Source: Bacteroidales bacterium (lineage in GTDB: Bacteria > Bacteroidota > Bacteroidia > Bacteroidales > UBA932). Taken from it: a DNA stretch of 9,519 nt. Made by a program: the position numbers and the translations under genes. How positions within the stretch are numbered: the first letter of the stretch is position 1; every line of letters starts with the position of its first letter. Positions 1-6,931 of this stretch are shown here, one piece after another. Below the pieces are notes generated by a model, which searched no databases, was not told the DNA's origin, and saw nothing but the letters and a program-made list of their open reading frames with translations. The stretch spans positions 1-9,519 of the forward strand of contig JALNXR010000063.1 in assembly GCA_023230265.1 (NCBI GenBank), written 5' to 3'.

Positions 1-1592
1 GGGTGATGCAGGAGAGGGGATACAGGGTTGCCATTGTGCCTCAGCCAAACTGGAGGGATGATCTCAGGGATTTCAGAAAGCTGGGCGCACCGAGACTCTT
101 TTTTGGAGTGACGTCAGGTGCTATGGATTCCATGATAAATCATTACACTGCAAACAAAAGGATCAGAAGTAACGATGCATACACTCCTGAAGGTAAAGCA
201 GGGCAAAGGCCGGATTATGCAGTTAATGTATACACCCAAATACTAAAATCACTATATCCGGAGGTGCCTGTAATTATCGGCGGTGTGGAGGCTTCTCTAA
301 GAAGGGTAACCCATTACGATTACTGGCAGGATAAGCTTCTCCCCTCTGTTCTTATATCCTCCGGAGCAGACATATTGGTTTATGGGATGGGAGAAAAACC
401 GATTCTGGAGATAGCTGCTGTACTTAATTCCGGGGCTTCTGTTTTGGAGGTGAGAAACTTAAGGCAGATTGCATTTTTGGCTGAATGGGGAGATTCCGGG
501 ATCAGTGACACCGTGATGCTTAACTCTTTTGAAGAGTGCTGCAGAGATAAAATGGCTTTTATTGAAAATTTCAATATTCTTGAAAGGGAGGCCGACTCTT
601 TACACCCCAAATATCTGATTGAACCCGCAAAAGGGAAATTTGTCCATGTAACACCTTCGTATCCTCCAGTAAAAGAGAAAGAACTCGATTCTTTTTATGA
701 TCTGCCCTTTACTAAAAGACCACATCCCAGATATCGCGACAAGCATATTCCGGCTTATGAAATGATTAAATTTTCAATTAACACACACCGGGGATGCTTT
801 GGATCCTGCGCTTTCTGCACAATATCTGCCCATCAGGGAAAATTTGTTCTCTCAAGATCAGAGGATTCAATACTCAGAGAGGTAAAGCTTCTAGCTGCTA
901 TGGAGGAGTTTAAAGGGGTAATATCTGATGCCGGGGGACCTACAGCCAATATGTACGGAATGGGGGGAAGAAATCCTTCTCTCTGCACAACCTGCAAAAG
1001 GAACAGTTGTGTCTACCCATCAGTCTGCAAGAACCTTGACATATCACACGAAAGGCTTCTGAAATTATATAAGGCAATATCAGAGGTCTCCGGAGTGAAA
1101 AAGTTGTTTATTGGGAGTGGTATCCGGTACGATCTGTTTTTAAATGAAAAAGGCTACCTTTCTGTTTCAGGAAGGGAGTATCTTAAAGAGGTGATTGAAA
1201 AACATACTTCCGGCAGGTTTAAAGTGGCACCGGAGCACACAGAAGAGCATGTGCTTAAACTTATGGGTAAACCATCTTTTAAGTCATTCAGGTTTCTTAG
1301 AGAAGAGTTTAAAAGGATAAGCGGGAACTCTCGTAAAAGATATGAAATAATGCCCTATTTTATCTCAGGCCACCCTGGATGCACTATAGCGGATATGCGT
1401 TCTCTTGCATCCAATCCGTTGCTAAAAGATATAAACACAGAACAGGTACAGGTTTTTACCCCAACCCCTATGACCAGATCCTCAATAATGTATTACACCG
1501 GTCTTGATACTAAAACACTGAAAAACATATATATAGAAAGGTCTATAGAAGACATGAAAAGACAGAAATCATTTTTTTTCAACAAAAAATAG
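1..1592 (+). CDS. ygiQ: YgiQ-family radical SAM protein (5'-truncated by window edge)
   Basis: The reading frame is open to the left edge and ends at TAG 1590-1592. The GTG at 3-5 is only the first possible start inside the window. Family members normally have roughly 45-80 more residues before the GYRVAIVPQPNW segment, so the true start lies outside. Counting that GTG as residue 1, the radical SAM cluster motif Cx3Cx2C is C265, C269, C272, within HRGCFGSCAFC. Before it lies a region resembling a B12-binding-type fold with the family-typical VIIGGVEASLRR. A second cysteine set (C328, C331, C336, C342) follows, then the APEHTEEHVLKLMGKP segment and the FTPTPMTRSS segment near the end. The C-terminus is short and lacks the extension of the E. 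coli protein. The family binds a 4Fe-4S cluster and cleaves SAM; its substrate is not established. Family assignment is confident, function is not. Confidence 0.93.
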   Translation, partial: VMQERGYRVAIVPQPNWRDDLRDFRKLGAPRLFFGVTSGAMDSMINHYTANKRIRSNDAYTPEGKAGQRPDYAVNVYTQILKSLYPEVPVIIGGVEASLRRVTHYDYWQDKLLPSVLISSGADILVYGMGEKPILEIAAVLNSGASVLEVRNLRQIAFLAEWGDSGISDTVMLNSFEECCRDKMAFIENFNILEREADSLHPKYLIEPAKGKFVHVTPSYPPVKEKELDSFYDLPFTKRPHPRYRDKHIPAYEMIKFSINTHRGCFGSCAFCTISAHQGKFVLSRSEDSILREVKLLAAMEEFKGVISDAGGPTANMYGMGGRNPSLCTTCKRNSCVYPSVCKNLDISHERLLKLYKAISEVSGVKKLFIGSGIRYDLFLNEKGYLSVSGREYLKEVIEKHTSGRFKVAPEHTEEHVLKLMGKPSFKSFRFLREEFKRISGNSRKRYEIMPYFISGHPGCTIADMRSLASNPLLKDINTEQVQVFTPTPMTRSSIMYYTGLDTKTLKNIYIERSIEDMKRQKSFFFNKK

Positions 1593-1622
1593 AAAAAGAG
1601 TTTTTATATAAAAAAATTGCAT

Positions 1623-1630
1623 TATAATTG
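1623..1630 (+). promoter_or_regulatory. weak -7-like box upstream of the acidic-tailed small gene
   Basis: TATAATTG differs from the Bacteroidota -7 consensus TAnnTTTG at one position. It lies in the AT-rich gap after ygiQ, about 30 bases before the ATG at 1661. The position 19 nt upstream (1601-1603) reads TTT rather than TTG. The small gene may therefore have its own start of transcription, but read-through from ygiQ is equally possible because no strong terminator separates them. Confidence 0.25.
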
Positions 1631-1660
1631 CAACCCCAAATTATAGAACAGATAACAGTT

Positions 1661-2044
1661 ATGGAGAAGATGAGTAACCAGGCAGAGAATAAGGTAAATG
1701 GTACTCCTAAAAAGTTAAAACGCAGAGCGGTTGTTAGTTATGTGAACATGAGTCCGGAGCTTGCTGCTGCCTTCAAAAATAAATACCCAAAAGGATATGC
1801 AGACTACATGGGTGAGATTATGAAGGTTGACAAACCCGACGGAACTTTCTTCTACGCAGTCTCTGTTGAATTACCTGATGCAATTTACCTGGTCAAAATT
1901 GAGGTTAAAATTGATGATTACGAAGAGGCAGAACAGGGCCTTTTTGGAGGAACCAGCAACGAGGAGGAGACAGATGAACCGGATGAGTTTCCTGATGATG
2001 ATTCAACCGGAACTTTTGCAGAGGAGGAAGAGTCCGACGACTAA
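1661..2044 (+). CDS. conserved hypothetical protein with basic N-terminus and acidic tail
   Basis: This gene encodes 127 residues from ATG 1661; ATG 1670 (124 residues) is an equally plausible start. A TTG at 1628 extends the frame, but I reject it because the extra segment looks non-coding. I cannot name a domain. Residues 16-22 are basic (PKKLKRR). Residues 23-87 form a compact mixed core containing SYVNMSPELAAAF, KYPKGYADYMGEI, VDKPDGTFFYAVSVE and AIYLVKIEVKIDDYEE, which looks like a small alpha/beta domain. Residues 87-127 are low-complexity and very acidic (runs of E and D). There is no signal peptide or membrane segment, so it is probably cytoplasmic. I recall similar unnamed proteins in Bacteroidales, which would make it a lineage-specific conserved gene, but I could not check. 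It sits between ygiQ and a strong terminator, so it is the last gene of its transcript. The charge pattern could suit a nucleic-acid or protein partner; that is speculation. Confidence 0.8.
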   Translation: MEKMSNQAENKVNGTPKKLKRRAVVSYVNMSPELAAAFKNKYPKGYADYMGEIMKVDKPDGTFFYAVSVELPDAIYLVKIEVKIDDYEEAEQGLFGGTSNEEETDEPDEFPDDDSTGTFAEEEESDD

Positions 2045-2071
2045 TCTTTTTAATGTTGCTCTTTACAAAAT

Positions 2072-2096
2072 GGGTGTGGAATCACCCTTTTTTTTT
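2072..2096 (+). terminator. rho-independent terminator after the acidic-tailed small gene
   Basis: A perfect 5-bp GC-rich stem (GGGTG 2072-2076, CACCC 2083-2087) with a 6-nt loop is followed at once by nine T residues (2088-2096). It begins 28 bases after the stop codon at 2042-2044. It should end the ygiQ/small-gene transcript and insulate the ClC gene, whose ATG is 31 bases further on. Confidence 0.88.
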
Positions 2097-2126
2097 GTAT
2101 TTTCGTGATCAACAGTTCAACTGTGT

Positions 2127-3893
2127 ATGAATAAATTTGCAGCTATAATATCCAACCGGCTAAAAGCTCTCCCGGAGAGCAGAATGCTGCTGATTCTATC
2201 CTTTGTTACCGGATTGTGTAGCGGGGTTGCTTCATTATTGATAAAGAATGCAATACATTTTTTTGCATGGATTCTCAAAGGATGGTTCAATACTCCTGCG
2301 GAGAGTATACTCTACATATTATATCCTGGTGTGGGGATGTTGCTGTCACTTCTGTTTGTAAAATATGTGATCAAAGACAATATCAGTCATGGTGTCACAA
2401 AAGTGCTACACTCAATCGCCCGTAACGAATCCAGAATTAAAAGCCACAACACCTGGTCCTCGATAGCAGCCAGTTCTGTTACGATAGGATTCGGGGGATC
2501 AGTCGGGGCAGAGGCTCCAATTGTATATACAGGTGCAGCAATTGGTTCCAATCTTGCCAGATCTCTCGGACTTTCATATAAGTACATGACCATATTGCTG
2601 GGGTGCGGAGCTGCCGGAGCAATAGCAGGGATATTCAAAGCTCCGCTTGCCGGCTTATTGTTCACTCTGGAGATACTGATGTTCAATATCTCTATGACCT
2701 CCATCGTGCCTCTTCTTGTATCAACCGTTACAGCAGCAACAGTCTCATTTTTCTTCCTGGGAGATGCAGTGGTTTTTAGTAATACTCTGGAAACTTTTAA
2801 GATGAGCAATATCCCATACTATATTGGCCTTGGTGTAGCCTGCGGATTCATTTCTCTCTACTTTACCAGAACAACTCTCCGGATAGAAGACAAAATCGGG
2901 TCCATTTCAAATCCTTATAAAAAATGGTTTATCTCTGCAGCATCACTGGGAATCCTGATTTTTCTCTTTCCCCCTCTTTACGGAGAGGGATACTCTTCTA
3001 TAACAGCACTTTTGAACAATAATCCAAGCCTGGCGACAGGATCTTTTATTTTTAATGACCTGCTCAGGCATGAGTGGTTTATTCCACTCTTTTTTCTTGC
3101 AATTGTTTTTCTCAAGATAGTTGCCATGGCATTTACCAATGCAGGAGGCGGAGTGGGCGGAACTTTTGGCCCCACTCTGGTTGTTGGGGGTATATTCGGT
3201 TTTGTATTCAGCAGAGTGCTGAACCTTACCGGAATAGATTCAATTCCTGAAACTAATTTTGCACTGGTGGGAATGGCGGGACTTATGGCAGGAGTGATGC
3301 ACGCTCCAATGACTGCAATTTTTCTGATTGCAGAGATGACGGGTGGGTATATGCTACTCACACCGCTGATAATAACCTCTGTAGTCTCCTTTGCCACTAT
3401 CAGGGGATTTGAGAAATACTCCATATACACCAAAAGGATTGCAAGAGAGGGAGATCTCCTTACGCACGATAACGATAAGGCTGCACTTACACTCCTAAAA
3501 ACATGCGATCTGATAGAAAAGGATTTTACTCCTGTAAAGGAGGATTATACTTTGGGAATGCTTACCGGTGTTATTGCCAGTTCCAGAAGGAATCTCTTTC
3601 CTGTTACTGCAGATAATGGCACTTTACAGGGAATTATTCTTCTGGATGAAATCAGAACATTAATCTTTGAAAGAGAAAAGTATGATACCGTAAAGGTAAA
3701 GGATATTATGAAACAACCACCTGGTACAGTCTGTATCGAAGACAGCATGGAGCAGGTGATGAATAAATTCGAAATTACCTCTGTATGGAACCTTCCGGTT
3801 CTGGATAAAAACGGAGCTTATATCGGTTTTATCTCTAAGTCAAAAATATTTTCAGCCTATCGGGAACAATTGAAACTTGTGTCACATGAATAA
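2127..3893 (+). CDS. ClC-family chloride channel/transporter with C-terminal CBS domains
   Basis: This 588-residue inner-membrane protein has a ClC pore domain (about 15-440) and a cytoplasmic pair of CBS domains (about 460-515 and 523-580), which in the family sense nucleotides or ionic state. Anion-path signatures are visible. GSVGAEAP (124-131) carries the gating glutamate at E129. GGTFGP (344-349) matches the GxFxP filter segment, and Y434 is a candidate for the pore tyrosine. The first filter loop reads SHGVT (87-91) instead of GSGIP, and the residue after E182 is Ile where proton-coupled antiporters such as E. coli ClcA have the internal glutamate. Channel versus Cl-/H+ exchange is therefore open. 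ATG 2127 starts at the usual distance before the first helix. No strong Shine-Dalgarno is seen. A -7-like TATTTTCG (2098-2105, one mismatch) follows the upstream terminator and could serve this gene and tex. The stop overlaps the tex start. Confidence 0.95.
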   Translation: MNKFAAIISNRLKALPESRMLLILSFVTGLCSGVASLLIKNAIHFFAWILKGWFNTPAESILYILYPGVGMLLSLLFVKYVIKDNISHGVTKVLHSIARNESRIKSHNTWSSIAASSVTIGFGGSVGAEAPIVYTGAAIGSNLARSLGLSYKYMTILLGCGAAGAIAGIFKAPLAGLLFTLEILMFNISMTSIVPLLVSTVTAATVSFFFLGDAVVFSNTLETFKMSNIPYYIGLGVACGFISLYFTRTTLRIEDKIGSISNPYKKWFISAASLGILIFLFPPLYGEGYSSITALLNNNPSLATGSFIFNDLLRHEWFIPLFFLAIVFLKIVAMAFTNAGGGVGGTFGPTLVVGGIFGFVFSRVLNLTGIDSIPETNFALVGMAGLMAGVMHAPMTAIFLIAEMTGGYMLLTPLIITSVVSFATIRGFEKYSIYTKRIAREGDLLTHDNDKAALTLLKTCDLIEKDFTPVKEDYTLGMLTGVIASSRRNLFPVTADNGTLQGIILLDEIRTLIFEREKYDTVKVKDIMKQPPGTVCIEDSMEQVMNKFEITSVWNLPVLDKNGAYIGFISKSKIFSAYREQLKLVSHE

Positions 3894-6066
3894 AATCTAT
3901 ACAGAGCATATCACTAAGCTCATGGGTGTAAACACCTGGCAAGTAGAACATTGTATTGAGTTGTTTGAAGAGGGAGCCACAATTCCCTTTATCTCCCGCT
4001 ACAGAAAAGAGAGAACAGGAGGATTGGACGAAGTTCAGGTAACAGAGATAAAACACTATTTTCTCAGGTTTACAGAGCTTGAAAAAAGAAAATCCACAAT
4101 TTTAAAAAGTATTCAGGAGCAGGACAAACTTACAGATAAACTCAAAAAGTCAATAGAGGAGACAATTGATGAAAACACGCTGGAAGATCTCTATCTGCCT
4201 TATAAACCAAAAAGAAGGACAAAGGCTTCAGTAGCAAGAGAACTTGGCCTTGAACCACTGGCCAGGGATTTATTTGAACTCACTGTAACCGACTGCAACA
4301 GAGAAGCTGATAAATATCTTAGTGAAATGGTGGGTACAAGAGAAGATGCCCTCTCCGGTGCCAGGGATATTATTGCTGAATGGGTAAGTGAAACTGTGGA
4401 GGTGAGGGAAAAAATCAGAGATCTGTCTCTTAAAAAAGGTGTTGTAAAAGTAACCGCATCAAAAGGTGCCGGAGAGGAAGATAACAGTAAATTTGCCAAC
4501 TATTTCGATTTTTCCCAGAGTGTTTCAAATATTCCGGCACACAGGCTTCTGGCAATATTAAGGGGAGAGAAAGAGGGAGAACTCTCTGTCAAGCTTGACA
4601 TTAATGAATCTGAAGCCTTCGGACTTATTAAGGGGGTGGTATTTAAGAATAAACCTGTCAGTAATAACAAATCCGGTGCTTCGATCCAGGTTGCATATCA
4701 GGTTGAGATGGCTGTGGAAGATTCCTACAAGCGTCTGCTGGCACCGTCTGTAGAGAATGAAGTGTTTAAAATTGCAAAAGCAAAAGCTGATCTGGAATCA
4801 GTAAAAGTCTTTGGAGAGAATCTCTCCTCTCTTTTACTGGCCCCTCCTGTGGGACAGAAGAGAGTACTCGCAATTGATCCCGGATTCAGGACCGGATGTA
4901 AGATTGTTTGTCTGGATGCTCAGGGAGAGTTGTTGCACAACGATACAATTTTTCCGCACCCTCCTCAGAATGAGAAGATAACTGCAATGAAAAAGATATC
5001 TAACCTGGTAGAAGCATATAAAATTGAGGTGATAGCAATAGGTGACGGTACCGCAGGAAGAGAAACCGAATCATTCATAAAGAGAATCTCATTACCGCAG
5101 GGTATTGAGGTGTACTCTGTGAGTGAAGACGGAGCATCTGTCTACTCCGCATCGGAGAGTGCAAGAGAGGAGCTTCCTGATTATGATGTTACTGTAAGAG
5201 GGGCAGTCTCTATAGGCAGAAGGGCAATGGATCCGTTGGCAGAGCTGGTGAAAATTGATCCAAAATCTCTGGGTGTTGGACAGTATCAGCATGATGTGGA
5301 CCAGAAACTGCTAAAAGAAATGTTGGATACAACTGTTGAGAGCTGCGTTTCCAGAGTGGGAGTAAACCTGAATACAGCAAGCAAACATCTGTTGGGATAC
5401 GTCTCAGGTATCGGTCCATCCATAGCAAAGAGCATTGTTGAGTACAGAGCTCTGTACGGACCCTTCAAAAGCAGGTTTGAACTCAAAAAGGTGAAGAGAT
5501 TGGGAGAGAAAGTTTTTGAGCAATGTGCAGGATTTCTGAGGATCCCCGGATCTGAGAATCCTCTGGATAACTCAGCAGTTCACCCTGAGAGATATGAATT
5601 GGTCAGGAATATTGCCACAGATATGAATTGTACGGTTGACGACCTGATAAGGAGGGGGGAGATCAGAAAGGGAATCGATATTAAAAGGTATATTTCTGAA
5701 GATGTAGGTGTCCCGACTCTTACCGATATTTTGGAAGAACTTTCCAAACCGGGCAGGGATCCAAGGGAGAAAGCAAAAGTGTTTGAATTTTCGTCTGATA
5801 TTCAGACAATCGAAGATATAAAGCCAGGAATGATCCTTAAGGGGATAGTTACCAATATTACCAATTTTGGCGCATTTGTTGATATTGGTATTAAACAGGA
5901 CGGACTAGTTCACATTTCGCAGATATCCGACAGATATGTTTCAAACCCGGCAGAGGTTATCAAACTCCAGCAGCATGTGAGGGTGAGGGTTGTTGATGTA
6001 GATTACAAAAGAGGCAGGATACAGCTGTCTATGAAGAACTTACTCTCTTCTTCCTCTGAGCGATAA
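3886..6066 (+). CDS. tex: Tex family transcription accessory protein (S1 RNA-binding)
   Basis: This 726-residue cytoplasmic protein has the full Tex architecture. An N-terminal helical Tex domain (about 1-190) contains GATIPFISRYRKERTGGLDE and LYLPYKPKRRTKA. It is followed by a YqgF/RNase H-like domain from about 326 with LAIDPGFRTG (D331) and GDGTAGRE (D387). The family signature GVGQYQHDVDQ is at 463-473, helix-hairpin-helix motifs around 494-560 include GYVSGIGPSIAKSIVEYR, and a C-terminal S1 domain spans about 647-715. Tex proteins bind nucleic acid and associate with the transcription machinery; in some bacteria they affect toxin expression and stress survival. I place the start at ATG 3886, inside the end of the ClC gene: the shared bases ATGAATAA contain both the start and the ClC stop. 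The upstream TTG at 3877 adds only three atypical residues. The 3' end overlaps the opposing EamA gene by 38 bp. Confidence 0.96.
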   Translation: MNKIYTEHITKLMGVNTWQVEHCIELFEEGATIPFISRYRKERTGGLDEVQVTEIKHYFLRFTELEKRKSTILKSIQEQDKLTDKLKKSIEETIDENTLEDLYLPYKPKRRTKASVARELGLEPLARDLFELTVTDCNREADKYLSEMVGTREDALSGARDIIAEWVSETVEVREKIRDLSLKKGVVKVTASKGAGEEDNSKFANYFDFSQSVSNIPAHRLLAILRGEKEGELSVKLDINESEAFGLIKGVVFKNKPVSNNKSGASIQVAYQVEMAVEDSYKRLLAPSVENEVFKIAKAKADLESVKVFGENLSSLLLAPPVGQKRVLAIDPGFRTGCKIVCLDAQGELLHNDTIFPHPPQNEKITAMKKISNLVEAYKIEVIAIGDGTAGRETESFIKRISLPQGIEVYSVSEDGASVYSASESAREELPDYDVTVRGAVSIGRRAMDPLAELVKIDPKSLGVGQYQHDVDQKLLKEMLDTTVESCVSRVGVNLNTASKHLLGYVSGIGPSIAKSIVEYRALYGPFKSRFELKKVKRLGEKVFEQCAGFLRIPGSENPLDNSAVHPERYELVRNIATDMNCTVDDLIRRGEIRKGIDIKRYISEDVGVPTLTDILEELSKPGRDPREKAKVFEFSSDIQTIEDIKPGMILKGIVTNITNFGAFVDIGIKQDGLVHISQISDRYVSNPAEVIKLQQHVRVRVVDVDYKRGRIQLSMKNLLSSSSER

Positions 6067-6931
6067 TTACACCGGCTATAACAATGATCACTCCGGCCAT
6101 TTTTCTAAAACTCATATCTTCGCTTCCCAACAGGTAAGCGGCAGAAGCTGAAACTGCGGGAACCAGAGCGGTGAATATACTGGATTTGGCTACACCAAGA
6201 AACCTGACTGAGTTAATAAACAGAATAAAAGCCAAACTGGAACATAGCAAAGCCAGTCCAAACAGGGGGACAAATATCCTTAGAGTAATATCAGATATTG
6301 AAAAGGTTTTATAATTAAAAATCAGGAAGAGCGGTAGGAAAAACAGCGCCCCAAGTGAGTGTTGATAGGTTACAATAGTGTAACTGTTGTATTTACCGGC
6401 AAGTTTTTTAACAATCACAGAGTAGGCAACTGCAGAGAACACTGCCAGAAAGAGCACCAGAATTCCCATATAGTGCGAAAAATCCAGATTTCCCTTTTCA
6501 AAAACCACCAGCAATACCCCGGGAATTGTTAAAAACACTCCAAAAATGTTTAATGTCGAGATATACTCTTTGTAGAAGAGAATTCCTGCAATTGTTGCGA
6601 ATATGGGTATGGTAGAGATAATTACAGCACCGATTGTGGCCGAATTTACAATTTGCAAACCAAATGTCTCACCAATAAAATATAGAAAAGGCTCCATCAA
6701 TACCAGCAAAAGAAATGCTGGCCAATCTCCCCCGGATATTCTCTGGAGTTTTCTTAAAGATAATGATATTATTAAAAGGATAATTCCGGCAAGAGCCAGC
6801 CTGAGAAAGATAAGTGTGAAAACCGGTATATTATTGACCAATAAAAAATTGGTCCAAATAAATGATAAGCCCCACAAGGTTACGGCAACTGATACAGATA
6901 TATATATCAGCAATGAAGATCTATTTCCCAT
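6029..6931 (-). CDS. EamA/DMT-family transporter, 10 membrane helices
   Basis: This is a 300-residue very hydrophobic protein with two EamA repeats (about 9-138 and 148-290), each of about five transmembrane helices, the usual size for the drug/metabolite transporter superfamily. Typical pieces include TLWGLSFIWTNFLL near the start, IFLRLALAGIILL in the first repeat, and AKSSIFTALVPAVSASAAYLLGSE with IIVIAGVIIAQR in the second. The tail (QRKKRVSSS) is basic and probably cytoplasmic. Family members export or import amino acids, nucleosides or other small metabolites; the substrate cannot be told from sequence. The ATG at 6931 lies inside the end of the dihydroorotase gene (11-nt overlap), which suggests coupled translation. 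An AAAGGAGGT string is 19 nt upstream of the ATG; that is too far to be a normal ribosome site and it falls on Gly/Lys codons of dihydroorotase. The last 38 bp run antisense through the end of tex. Confidence 0.93.
   Translation of the reverse strand: MGNRSSLLIYISVSVAVTLWGLSFIWTNFLLVNNIPVFTLIFLRLALAGIILLIISLSLRKLQRISGGDWPAFLLLVLMEPFLYFIGETFGLQIVNSATIGAVIISTIPIFATIAGILFYKEYISTLNIFGVFLTIPGVLLVVFEKGNLDFSHYMGILVLFLAVFSAVAYSVIVKKLAGKYNSYTIVTYQHSLGALFFLPLFLIFNYKTFSISDITLRIFVPLFGLALLCSSLAFILFINSVRFLGVAKSSIFTALVPAVSASAAYLLGSEDMSFRKMAGVIIVIAGVIIAQRKKRVSSS

Noticed and set aside
1581..1630. Possible terminator after ygiQ (T and A runs with TTTTTATATAAAAA)
   Set aside because: The only stems are A/T pairs with no GC-rich core, so it is too weak to call; it is simply AT-rich spacer.
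1827..2108. Plus-strand open frame of 93 codons overlapping the acidic-tailed gene
   Set aside because: It is out of frame with the conserved small gene, has a translation without domain character, and reads through the terminator hairpin.
2387..2809. Minus-strand open frame of 140 codons
   Set aside because: It is antisense to the ClC pore-domain coding sequence, has no recognisable motifs, and the + strand protein is clearly conserved.
2978..3433. Minus-strand open frame of 151 codons
   Set aside because: It is a shadow of the ClC gene; the composition (P, I, S rich) is what reverse complement of membrane-protein codons gives.
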